In this document: piece after piece, positions 1 through 6,355 of the stretch
How positions within the stretch are numbered: position 1 is the first letter of the stretch
How the letters are laid out: each line of letters begins with the position of its first letter
Source of the DNA: Coriobacteriales bacterium
GTDB taxonomy: Bacteria > Actinomycetota > Coriobacteriia > Coriobacteriales > UBA8131
DNA length: 11,464 nt
Direction: 5' to 3'
Assembly: GCA_031268525.1 (NCBI GenBank)
Contig: JAIRXA010000141.1
Span: 1 to 11,464 of the forward strand
Program-made: the position numbers and the translations under genes
Notes under the pieces: model-generated
What the model was told of the DNA's origin: nothing
Database searches by the model: none
The model's input: the letters and a program-made list of their open reading frames with translations, nothing else

Positions 1-812
1 GAGACGATGCCAACGACGAGCACTCCCCCCTCGGTTGCCGTTAAACTCAGGCCGTCAAGCAGGAATGCCTTAACGACCTTGAGCAGGCTCCACCCAAGCA
101 TCACGGGAATCGCGAGAAAAAAGGAGAATTCGGCGGCCACCGTACGGCTGACTCCGAGGATCAGGCCACCGAGGATGGTTGACCCGGAACGCGAGGTTCC
201 CGGAACGATCGCAAGACACTGGAAGGCGCCGATGCCGAGCACCTTGGGGATACTGAGCGCAGCGACCGCATCGGTGAGTGGCTGTCCACCACCATCAGCA
301 CTACCCTCGGCACCAGCAGCAGACTTGGTTGCGCTCGGCGAATGCTTCCCAATGATCGTGCTGTCCGCAAAATCTCCGGCCTTCTCCACACTGGTCCCAC
401 CCTTGAGCCTCTCCACAAGGATGAAAGCCACGCCGTAAAGCACCAGTGCGCAGGCCACGACCACCGCGTTGAAGAAATGCGCCTCCATCCAGTCATCGAG
501 CAGAAAACCGACGATGGCAGCAGGTATGCAGCCAATGAGCACACGGCCCCAGACGCGCAGGGTCACGCGGCGTTCGGCGCGATCCTTACGAGGTGAGAAG
601 GGGTTGAGCCGATGGAAATAGAGCAGCAGCACCGCCATGATGGCACCGAGCTGAATGACAACGAGGAACATTTCGAGAAACTTTGGCGAGACATCGAGTT
701 TGACGAACTCGTCGAAGAGGATCATGTGTCCTGTCGAGGAGATCGGCAACCACTCGGTGACGCCTTCAACGATGCCGATAAGAAGTGCTTTGAGAAGTTC
801 GATGATATCCAT
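1..812 (-). CDS. uppP: Undecaprenyl-diphosphatase, partial (C-terminus beyond left edge)
   Basis: Integral membrane phosphatase that dephosphorylates undecaprenyl pyrophosphate to recycle the lipid carrier for peptidoglycan and other envelope polymers (BacA/UppP family). 270 residues are visible and the frame is open to the window edge. Family signature 1, GIVEGVTEWLPISSTGH, spans residues 13-29 with the catalytic glutamates and histidine; signature 2, PGTSRSGST, is at 204-212, with the essential Arg at 208. In E. coli this Arg is near 174, so the protein carries about 34 extra residues. They lie in a hydrophilic Gly/Ala/Ser-rich stretch (about 137-182) between membrane segments. The start is taken as the ATG at 812 because family members begin MDII; an in-frame GTG at 830 preceded by GAGAG is an alternative. 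It begins 28 bases after the Ca2+-ATPase stop, so the two are probably one transcript. Identification is firm. Confidence 0.95.
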   Translation of the reverse strand, partial: MDIIELLKALLIGIVEGVTEWLPISSTGHMILFDEFVKLDVSPKFLEMFLVVIQLGAIMAVLLLYFHRLNPFSPRKDRAERRVTLRVWGRVLIGCIPAAIVGFLLDDWMEAHFFNAVVVACALVLYGVAFILVERLKGGTSVEKAGDFADSTIIGKHSPSATKSAAGAEGSADGGGQPLTDAVAALSIPKVLGIGAFQCLAIVPGTSRSGSTILGGLILGVSRTVAAEFSFFLAIPVMLGWSLLKVVKAFLLDGLSLTATEGGVLVVGIV

Positions 813-840
813 GGGAGAGATGGTGTACACGAACAGGCTC

Positions 841-3747
841 TCAGCCCTGTCGGGCATGACGATAGACGGCAAGAATGGCTTTGCGGGCGAGGTCGATCGG
901 GATGATCAGAACCGACAGCCCGATGACGATCGCAAATTCGATCGGCGTGAGGCCAAAGCAGTCAAAAACCGCTCCCCCCAGATAGATAAGCGCCACCTGG
1001 ATGACGACGATCAAAGCTATTACCTGCAAAAAACCCTTGTTCTTGGCAAGGTTGTCAAAGAGATTGAGTTTCTCTGTGCGCGCATTGAAGGCGTTGAACA
1101 CCGCCATGAAGATGAAGAGGGCAAAAAAGCCCGTCATCAGATAGAGCTTGCCACCCTCAGGCCTGAAGAATCCCGTCAGCAGAGGCGAGAACAGGAAGAC
1201 GAGGCTGACCGCAAGCGCCCACAGACCGCAGGTCAGGATCGCCGACCACATGGTGGGACTGACGATCGGTTCGTCGCGGCGTTTGGGTTGCTCGGCCATG
1301 AAGCGCCGTAAAGCAGGCTCACCACCAAAGGCCAGAGCAGCAAGCGTATCCATGACGAGATTGATCCACAGTATCTGAATGATGGTCAGCGGCGCCTCGA
1401 TGCCCATGAGAGGGGCCACGAAACAGATCATGACCGCACCGACATTGATCGTCAACTGAAAGATGATGAACTTGCGAATGCTGTTGAAGATCGTACGTCC
1501 ATACAGGATCGCCTTGTCGATGGAGGAGAAGTTATCGTCGAGAATGACGATGTCGCTGGCCTCCTTGGCAACTTCGGTACCACCCCCCATGGAGAAGCCC
1601 ACGTCGGCCTTCTTCAGGGCGGGCGAGTCGTTAACGCCGTCACCGGTCATGCCGGCCACCAGATTGAGCTCCTGGGCCAGACGCACCAGGCGGCTCTTGT
1701 CGGAAGGCAGGGCACGCGCGACAACCCGGATCGCAGGGAGAGCGGCCGTTACTGCCGCGTCATCCATCGCAGCCAAATCGCCCGAGGTCAGAACCAGATC
1801 GCTTTCGCTGGTGAGAAGGCCAGCCTCACGTGCGATTGCTACCGCTGTGTCCTTGCGATCGCCGGTGATCATAACCACCTGAACACCAGCACCAAGCACC
1901 TCGGCGATCGCCGTAATCGACTCAGGCCGCACCTCATCGCGAATGCCAATGATACCGACGAGCGTCCAGTCCCCCTCGGGCAAGCGTTCGCCTTCTATCG
2001 CAGCGCTGGAGATGGCAATGGCCAGCACTCGGATGGCTCGAGCGGCCAGCGCGTCGATCCGCGACTCGAGTGTGGTGCGGTCGGTAAGGGGAACCGGTCG
2101 GCCCGTCTCATCGTAATAGGTTCGACAGCGCGCAAGGACGATCTCGGGAGCTCCTTTGATCATGGTCAGAAGGCCATGGGGAGCATCGGCCCTCTCGTGG
2201 AAGGCATCCTGGCTGTTGTGGGAGATGCCAGACAAGATACCCGCATGGGTCAAGCCGCCAAGGTCGCCAGCGACCGTGGTCGCGGAGTATTTGTTCTCGC
2301 TGTTAAAGGGTATCGTGGCAATTTTTGCGAGCTCCAGCTCAGTGCGCCCGTCGGTTACAAAACCGAGCACTGCTCGCTCGGTTGCGTTGCCGCCGACGAT
2401 GTTGACCGCCTCGCCCCTGCGCGAAATAACAGCATTTGTATTGTGGTAGATGCTCAGATGCAGAAGCCTTTGCAGTTCACCAAGTACCTCTTTGTAGGAA
2501 CGGTGCTCGGCGCCGACGCCATCCACAAAGACCACGGCTTCCAGCTGACCTTTGGTGATCGTACCTGTTTTATCAGAGAACAGGATGTTCAGGCTGCCAG
2601 CGGTCTCGATGCCGGCCACCTTACGTACCAAAACATTATCCTTGAGCATCTTGCCCATGTTCAATGCCGAGACGATGGCGATCATCAAGGGCAGGCCCTC
2701 GGGAACCGCCATGACGATGATGATAACAGCGAGCATGACCGCATCTACCAAATCGAGTAAGATCGTAGTCCAGCTGGAACAGTAGACGCTGATTGCCGCC
2801 AGATCAAAACCATTATTGATGACGATGCGGTCAAACAGGAAGGCGAGGGCGATCGCCGTGCCTCCGATGTAGCCGAACTTCGCGATCCCATTTGCCAGGC
2901 TCGTAAGCTTGACCTTCAGAGGGGAGTCGCGGTCATCATCGTCCTGCAACTCACGGGCGATCTGGCCGTAGACCGACTGGTCCCCGGCCACAGAGACCTG
3001 CATCACGGCATTACCCGAAACAACGACCGCGCCTCGGAAGACCTTGTAGGGGTTGAGGAAGTCCATTGAGGCGGGATTGGCGGGATCGACGGTGGAGGTG
3101 GAGGAGGCATCGGGATTGGCGGGATCGACGGTGGAGGAGGCGGTGTCGATGGCGGCAGTGGTGGCTTGGGCGTTAACGGCATCGGCGGTGGCGGTGGCGT
3201 TGGTAGCGCCAGCATCCGTCGCGCCGCCCGCATCCTCCGCACCCTGAGCTGGCATTACACTCTTGTTCGCTTCTTTTGTCTCCCCGTTGAGGACGCTTTG
3301 ATCCACCTTCAACGAGCCATCCACCAGCACGCCATCGGCAGGTATCTTATCGCCGGATTGCAGCAGTATGCAGTCGCCGACGACGATATCATTGATGGGC
3401 AACTCGACTATCTCGCCGTTGCGGTACAGCTTACAGACGATCAGTGATGCCTCTTCCTGCAGCTTCTGAAAGGCGTTCTCATTGCGGTATTCAGAAAAGG
3501 TCGAGACAAAGGTTGCAAGCACAACTGCCACCGCGATACCGAGGGATTCGTACCACTTTGTCTCTCCCAGAAAAGCGAAAGCGATATTGATGGCTAAGGC
3601 AACGCAGAGGATCCTGATCATCGGGTCGCCGAAGTTGCTCCGCAATTTACCCCAGAAACTCTCGGTCTTCACTTCCGTGAGGCTATTGTTGCCATACGTG
3701 TCTCGGGATTCGCGAACCTGGTCGTCCGTCAGTCCGAGTATTTTCAT
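841..3747 (-). CDS. Calcium-translocating P-type ATPase, PMCA (P2B) type
   Basis: ATP-driven Ca2+ export pump of the cytoplasmic membrane, 968 residues. Cation-ATPase N-terminal region 1-40; M1-M2 about 44-85; actuator domain with NGET (154-157) in place of the usual TGES; PEGLP of M4 at 349-353; phosphorylation motif DKTGTITKG with Asp392; nucleotide-binding KGAPE 531-535; TGDRKD 628-633; hinge TGDGVNDSPALKKAD 701-715; six C-terminal helices 758-958. NLVMDTLAALAF (796-807) in M6 is the PMCA-type form with Asn796 and Asp800, which favours a single Ca2+ site. Ca2+ specificity is family inference; Mn2+ is possible. The ATG is supported by AGAGGAC six bases upstream. Residues 163-231 are a low-complexity Ala/Thr/Ser insertion in the actuator domain, encoded partly by a 39-base repeat. 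uppP follows 28 bases downstream and yqhA is divergent. Confidence 0.95.
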   Translation of the reverse strand: MKILGLTDDQVRESRDTYGNNSLTEVKTESFWGKLRSNFGDPMIRILCVALAINIAFAFLGETKWYESLGIAVAVVLATFVSTFSEYRNENAFQKLQEEASLIVCKLYRNGEIVELPINDIVVGDCILLQSGDKIPADGVLVDGSLKVDQSVLNGETKEANKSVMPAQGAEDAGGATDAGATNATATADAVNAQATTAAIDTASSTVDPANPDASSTSTVDPANPASMDFLNPYKVFRGAVVVSGNAVMQVSVAGDQSVYGQIARELQDDDDRDSPLKVKLTSLANGIAKFGYIGGTAIALAFLFDRIVINNGFDLAAISVYCSSWTTILLDLVDAVMLAVIIIVMAVPEGLPLMIAIVSALNMGKMLKDNVLVRKVAGIETAGSLNILFSDKTGTITKGQLEAVVFVDGVGAEHRSYKEVLGELQRLLHLSIYHNTNAVISRRGEAVNIVGGNATERAVLGFVTDGRTELELAKIATIPFNSENKYSATTVAGDLGGLTHAGILSGISHNSQDAFHERADAPHGLLTMIKGAPEIVLARCRTYYDETGRPVPLTDRTTLESRIDALAARAIRVLAIAISSAAIEGERLPEGDWTLVGIIGIRDEVRPESITAIAEVLGAGVQVVMITGDRKDTAVAIAREAGLLTSESDLVLTSGDLAAMDDAAVTAALPAIRVVARALPSDKSRLVRLAQELNLVAGMTGDGVNDSPALKKADVGFSMGGGTEVAKEASDIVILDDNFSSIDKAILYGRTIFNSIRKFIIFQLTINVGAVMICFVAPLMGIEAPLTIIQILWINLVMDTLAALAFGGEPALRRFMAEQPKRRDEPIVSPTMWSAILTCGLWALAVSLVFLFSPLLTGFFRPEGGKLYLMTGFFALFIFMAVFNAFNARTEKLNLFDNLAKNKGFLQVIALIVVIQVALIYLGGAVFDCFGLTPIEFAIVIGLSVLIIPIDLARKAILAVYRHARQG
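3072..3140. repeat. Two-copy 39-base in-frame repeat inside the Ca2+-ATPase gene
   Basis: The 27-base stretch at 3072-3098, beginning CGGGATTGGCGGGATCGACG, recurs identically at 3111-3137. The 39-base period equals 13 codons, so the reading frame is kept. On the coding strand the copies encode the STVDPANP motif twice, at about residues 205-212 and 218-225. They lie in a low-complexity insertion of the actuator domain, which suggests growth by in-frame duplication. Confidence 0.9.
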
Positions 3748-3782
3748 TCTTACGTCCTCTGGTCAGATTCCCGAATGGTCAT

Positions 3783-3811
3783 ACCCTACTGCGCATACGC
3801 GTCTCGGGCAA
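3783..3811 (-). promoter_or_regulatory. Possible sigma-70-type promoter of the Ca2+-ATPase/uppP unit
   Basis: In the 166-base divergent spacer the minus strand reads TTGCCC (3811-3806), a 17-base gap, then TAGGGT (3788-3783), about 35 bases ahead of the ATPase start. The -35 matches 4 of 6 and the -10 only 3 of 6 consensus bases. Spacing and position are reasonable but the boxes are weak. No equally good plus-strand promoter for yqhA was found; TAGAAT at 3871-3876 is a candidate -10 without a clear -35. Confidence 0.25.
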
Positions 3812-3903
3812 AAACGTAAACATATATTTTATCACACTGCGTCTTCGGCTCACAGTTCAGGTAGATGCGTTAGAATGAGATGGTTACGGAACGGCTACTA
3901 TTT

Positions 3904-3908
3904 GGAGG
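3904..3908 (+). promoter_or_regulatory. Ribosome binding site that fixes the yqhA start
   Basis: GGAGG lies five bases ahead of the ATG at 3914. The same frame stays open upstream to 3482, inside the ATPase gene on the other strand, and has further ATGs (for example 3875), but none has a comparable Shine-Dalgarno sequence. The start at 3914 also places the conserved YqhA core correctly. Confidence 0.85.
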
Positions 3909-3913
3909 CGGGA

Positions 3914-4600
3914 ATGACCGACCAAGAGAAGACTGTGGAGCTGCCCGAGCCGGACGAGCACGAGAGTGAACAGGCGCCGGAACTCGAGGAGCAGACAGAG
4001 GAGCCTGAAACCAGATTGCAGAGATTCCGGGACTTTCTGGAAAACGCCACCGAGACCACCATCTTCGCAAGCCGTTGGCTTTTAGCGCCGGTCTTCTTAG
4101 GTCTGGTTGTCGCACTGCTTGCTGTCATGGTGAACTTCATCTATCACCTGGCGCAGAACCTCCCCCATTTCGCAACCATGACCATCGACGAGATCGCGTC
4201 CAACATCCTCAACCTCATCGACCTGGCACTGCTTGGCAACCTTTTGCTGATCGTTGTTTTCTCGGGCTACGAGAACTTCGTCTCAAAGATCAACCCAGCA
4301 CAGGATCATGAAGACCGCCCTGAGTGGATGGGCACCCTCGACTTCTCGGGACTGAAGATCAAGATCGTGGGCTCGGTCGTCGCAATCTCTTTGGTCGAAC
4401 TGCTCCAGGATTTCATCCATATGGCGGAGACACACGCTGAAGGCATCGCGGTGGACCCAAGCTTCCAGCTCTGGCGCGTCCTTCTGCACCTGACCTTCGT
4501 CGTGTCCGGCCTGCTGTTCGCCACGATGGATTACATTGCGGAGAAGCGCCACACCCTCGTGCCGCACAATGCGCACGAGAAGCCCAAGGATGAGGAGTAG
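3914..4600 (+). CDS. yqhA: YqhA/UPF0114 family integral membrane protein
   Basis: 228-residue membrane protein of the UPF0114 (TIGR00645) family; the molecular function of the family is unknown to me. The core matches the recalled E. coli YqhA well: FLENA (41-45), ASRWLLAPV (52-60), SGYENFVS (117-124), VAISLVELL (156-164) and LHLTFVVSG (191-199). Four hydrophobic segments lie at about 57-78, 96-117, 150-170 and 187-206. E. coli YqhA is about 164 residues and starts near the equivalent of residue 38. This protein therefore adds a highly acidic, Glu-rich N-terminal tail (2-33) and a short charged C-terminal tail. The start at 3914 is set by GGAGG five bases upstream. It is divergent from the Ca2+-ATPase and convergent with the HipA-like gene. 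Confidence 0.9.
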   Translation: MTDQEKTVELPEPDEHESEQAPELEEQTEEPETRLQRFRDFLENATETTIFASRWLLAPVFLGLVVALLAVMVNFIYHLAQNLPHFATMTIDEIASNILNLIDLALLGNLLLIVVFSGYENFVSKINPAQDHEDRPEWMGTLDFSGLKIKIVGSVVAISLVELLQDFIHMAETHAEGIAVDPSFQLWRVLLHLTFVVSGLLFATMDYIAEKRHTLVPHNAHEKPKDEE

Positions 4601-4624
4601 CCGCACAGGTCATCGCACAGGGGC

Positions 4625-4733
4625 GATCGTAGGTCAACCTGTAGGGGCGGGCTTCGTCCGCCCGCTCGAGCTGGTAAGTCTCACGTCCTCACGCGGGCGT
4701 ACAAAGCCCGCCCCTACAGGTTGACCTACGATC
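4625..4733. repeat. 109-base long inverted repeat between convergent genes
   Basis: The left arm (4625-4665) and right arm (4693-4733) are 41-base inverted copies with two mismatches; the outer 30 bases pair perfectly. They are separated by 27 bases. Each arm contains its own small palindrome, GGGCGG...CCGCCC in the left arm. The element begins 24 bases after the yqhA stop and ends six bases before the stop of the HipA-like gene read in reverse, so it fills the convergent gap. It could act as a bidirectional terminator on either transcript, although no T-tract follows. It resembles a REP/BIME-type mobile palindrome pair more than an ordinary terminator. Confidence 0.9.
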
Positions 4734-4739
4734 TAAAGC

Positions 4740-5870
4740 TTAAGCGAGCAGTTTCTGCACTTGGCCCTGCACCATCTGCTCGAGAGACGTCAGTCGCTCT
4801 TCTGGGAGATTGTGCTGTGGATGTCGCTGGAATTCAAACCCAATGAGTCGCTTGATCCTGACAACATCCTCGGCATCCATGTACGTGCGAGCTGTGCCGA
4901 TGTAATCATCATAGGCTTTGGGCAGACGCGTGGCCAGAAAATCCCGCCAGTTGATCAAGTCGTCTTCCAAGCCGCTCCACAGCAAGGACAGGCCATTGTC
5001 AAAAATCGGCGCTGTACTGATAATGTGATTGGTATGGCTATCAATCAACAGGCCAAAATTACCATAATGCCTATCCTCATTGGCAACAATCGCATCAAAG
5101 ATAAGCATGTTGGTGAACTCCTGCATAAATGACTTTCCCAGCTTATCGTAATAATCCACGACTGCTGACAAGCCTCCTGCGGTGACCAGCCACCCGATGG
5201 GGATGAAGGACAGGTCAATATCTGTCCACAGCTTACAGGTAGAGCAGAGCATCTCCTTCCAGACTTCCAGATCATAGAGAGTGTGCCTGTATCCCAGGAC
5301 CTCGGCAATCTGGGCGGCGTAATACTCCGAGTAAGGCTCCTTGCCTGCATTGGCAAAGCCCGTGGTGCCAGACTTGTAAAGATAGATACCATCATCGCGA
5401 CGACGCCATGCCTTAGCCAACATACCACCCGTAGTAAACTCCGGAGAAGATCGTGGCGTTGGACCAGAAAAACTGCCCATACCACTGAACGCCACCTCGG
5501 CAACAAACTCGTCGAAGTTATTTTCAAACAGATTGCACTGAGCAAAGGACTTATCAAAGACACTGGGCGTGACCCAATAGCTGTCATTAAGCGACAGACC
5601 GTAACAGATGTCGATAATACCAAGGGTTTCTTTGATGTTCAGGCCCATTTTCGCTAAGAGATTCTGAACATATGCGCGATTCTTCGGTATAGCGCGTCGC
5701 CTGAGCCATTGGGCCAGACCTTCGTCGCTCAATTTCAGGTCCAGAGGTAAGCGATCGCGGTTCTCCTCGTAAACCTTATCAATATGACAGGCAATATCAC
5801 CATTCACGTCTTTGCCTGGCGTAAACTTGAGCAGGTCGAGATCGTATATTTTCAGTATTCGTTGGCTCAT
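4740..5870 (-). CDS. HipA-like serine/threonine kinase family protein
   Basis: 376 residues from the ATG at 5870; a GTG at 5888 would add six. The C-terminal half is a HipA-type kinase fold: putative ATP-binding Lys166 in YLYKSGT, then PYSEYYAAQIAEVLG (179-193); catalytic-loop Asp266 and Asn271 in NEDRHYGNFG (264-273); metal-binding Asp291 in APIFDNG (287-293). The N-terminal 130 residues, with GLSLNDSYWV (91-100), and the CSTCKLWT stretch (209-216) recall a widespread gut-anaerobe family labelled HipA-domain protein or excisionase. Substrate and role are unknown. No HipB-like antitoxin ORF adjoins it, so a classic hipBA toxin-antitoxin pair is not supported. No convincing Shine-Dalgarno precedes either start, and a TATACT box ends six bases before the ATG, so the transcript may be leaderless. 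Confidence 0.82.
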   Translation of the reverse strand: MSQRILKIYDLDLLKFTPGKDVNGDIACHIDKVYEENRDRLPLDLKLSDEGLAQWLRRRAIPKNRAYVQNLLAKMGLNIKETLGIIDICYGLSLNDSYWVTPSVFDKSFAQCNLFENNFDEFVAEVAFSGMGSFSGPTPRSSPEFTTGGMLAKAWRRRDDGIYLYKSGTTGFANAGKEPYSEYYAAQIAEVLGYRHTLYDLEVWKEMLCSTCKLWTDIDLSFIPIGWLVTAGGLSAVVDYYDKLGKSFMQEFTNMLIFDAIVANEDRHYGNFGLLIDSHTNHIISTAPIFDNGLSLLWSGLEDDLINWRDFLATRLPKAYDDYIGTARTYMDAEDVVRIKRLIGFEFQRHPQHNLPEERLTSLEQMVQGQVQKLLA

Positions 5871-5876
5871 GGCCCC

Positions 5877-5882
5877 AGTATA
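5877..5882 (-). promoter_or_regulatory. Candidate -10 box of the HipA-like gene, suggesting a leaderless mRNA
   Basis: The minus strand reads TATACT, a 5/6 match to the -10 consensus, followed by six bases and then the ATG at 5870. Transcription from this box would begin at or next to the start codon. No good -35 hexamer is visible; the best, TTAAGT at 15 bases spacing, is poor. If the GTG at 5888 were the true start, this box would lie inside the gene and be irrelevant. Confidence 0.35.
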
Positions 5883-6024
5883 ACCCACTATGCACCGACT
5901 TAAGCCCCGTAGAGAAGATGGCGCATGTTTCAGGGAAGATGCCGTTCAAGGCTTCACCGAAGGGGCGAGCTGGCAAACGTAGCCAGGGGGACGGTCCTTC
6001 GAGACGTAGGCAAGGGAGTGTTCC

Positions 6025-6063
6025 GTGACATGACAGAAGGGTCGGTCTTTTTGTCACTGTCAC
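6025..6063. repeat. REP-like GTGACA/TGTCAC palindrome
   Basis: GTGACATGACA (6025-6035) pairs with TGTCACTGTCAC (6052-6063) through a single one-base bulge, around an inner GAAGGGTCGGTCTTTT. On the plus strand it is followed by TTTGTCTTTTTT (6064-6075), so it could also work as a plus-strand terminator, although no plus-strand gene precedes it. Related cores, GGGGACGGTCC (about 5987-5997) and GGGAGTGTTCC (6013-6023), lie just upstream. From memory, GTGACA...GGGACGGTTC...TGTCAC elements are dispersed repeats in many Gram-positive genomes; this could not be searched. Confidence 0.6.
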
Positions 6064-6094
6064 TTTGTCTTTTTTCCTCGAAAAGGCCTTGCAA

Positions 6095-6245
6095 TGTACG
6101 AGATTGACGTTAGTAGCGAGTTAGATAGATTTAACCTTTATCGTCAAATGTAAACTGACTGGTAGATAAACTGCTCCTGTGAGTAGCTCTTTGTGAAGAC
6201 CTGCTCTCAGTGCCCTCAAATCGCTACTAACGCCAATCTCGTACA
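6095..6245. mobile_element. MITE-like element with 25-base terminal inverted repeats
   Basis: The left end (6095-6119, starting TGTACGAGATTG) and right end (6221-6245, ending CAATCTCGTACA) are inverted copies over 25 bases with one mismatch, at 6107. The 101-base interior is comparatively AT-rich, has no coding frame and no strong hairpin. The ends have the TGT...ACA form common in transposons, and CAA abuts both outer edges, which could be a 3-base target duplication or chance. No transposase gene is in the window, so the element would be non-autonomous. A large cruciform or a processed RNA hairpin are alternatives. Confidence 0.55.
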
Positions 6246-6298
6246 CAAACTGCCTGATTTCTCGCAAAAGCAGGAAAATCTGTAGGTTCCGCGAGGTA

Positions 6299-6354
6299 TA
6301 GACCAGCTATATAAAGTCAAGGGGTAAATCCCGAGATTTTCTATAGCTGGTCTA
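6299..6354. repeat. 13-base perfect inverted repeat downstream of the b-cytochrome gene
   Basis: TAGACCAGCTATA (6299-6311) and TATAGCTGGTCTA (6342-6354) are perfect inverted copies around a 30-base loop that itself holds a smaller hairpin, AAATC-CCGA-GATTT. The inner edge is one base from the DUF4405 stop codon, at the end of the minus-strand operon. It may stabilise or terminate the operon mRNA, but it lacks a T-tract. On the minus strand the loop contains TTGACT and the far arm TATA, which could be promoter parts although the spacing is too short. Confidence 0.65.
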
Positions 6355-6355
6355 C

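Noticed and set aside
655..1311. Plus-strand 218-residue frame
   Set aside because: Antisense to uppP and the Ca2+-ATPase; charged, low-complexity translation with no recognisable domain.
2176..2760. Plus-strand 194-residue frame
   Set aside because: Antisense shadow of the ATPase nucleotide-binding domain.
3003..3242. Minus-strand 79-residue proline-rich frame resembling a PPPPP-repeat protein
   Set aside because: It is an out-of-frame reading of the 39-base repeat and GC-rich low-complexity part of the Ca2+-ATPase gene; no ribosome site.
3482..3913. N-terminal extension of the yqhA frame by 144 residues
   Set aside because: It lies antisense within the ATPase coding region and the divergent spacer; GGAGG and family alignment point to 3914.
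5045..5623. Minus-strand 192-residue frame within the HipA-like gene
   Set aside because: Same strand but a different frame; the kinase frame carries the conserved motifs.
5925..6107. Plus-strand 60-residue frame in the intergenic stretch
   Set aside because: It runs through the REP-like hairpin and T-tract, has no ribosome site, and reads as a translated repeat.
5889..6355. tRNA or riboswitch in the long intergenic stretch
   Set aside because: No cloverleaf, T-loop or recognised riboswitch core was seen; the structure present is explained by simple inverted repeats.
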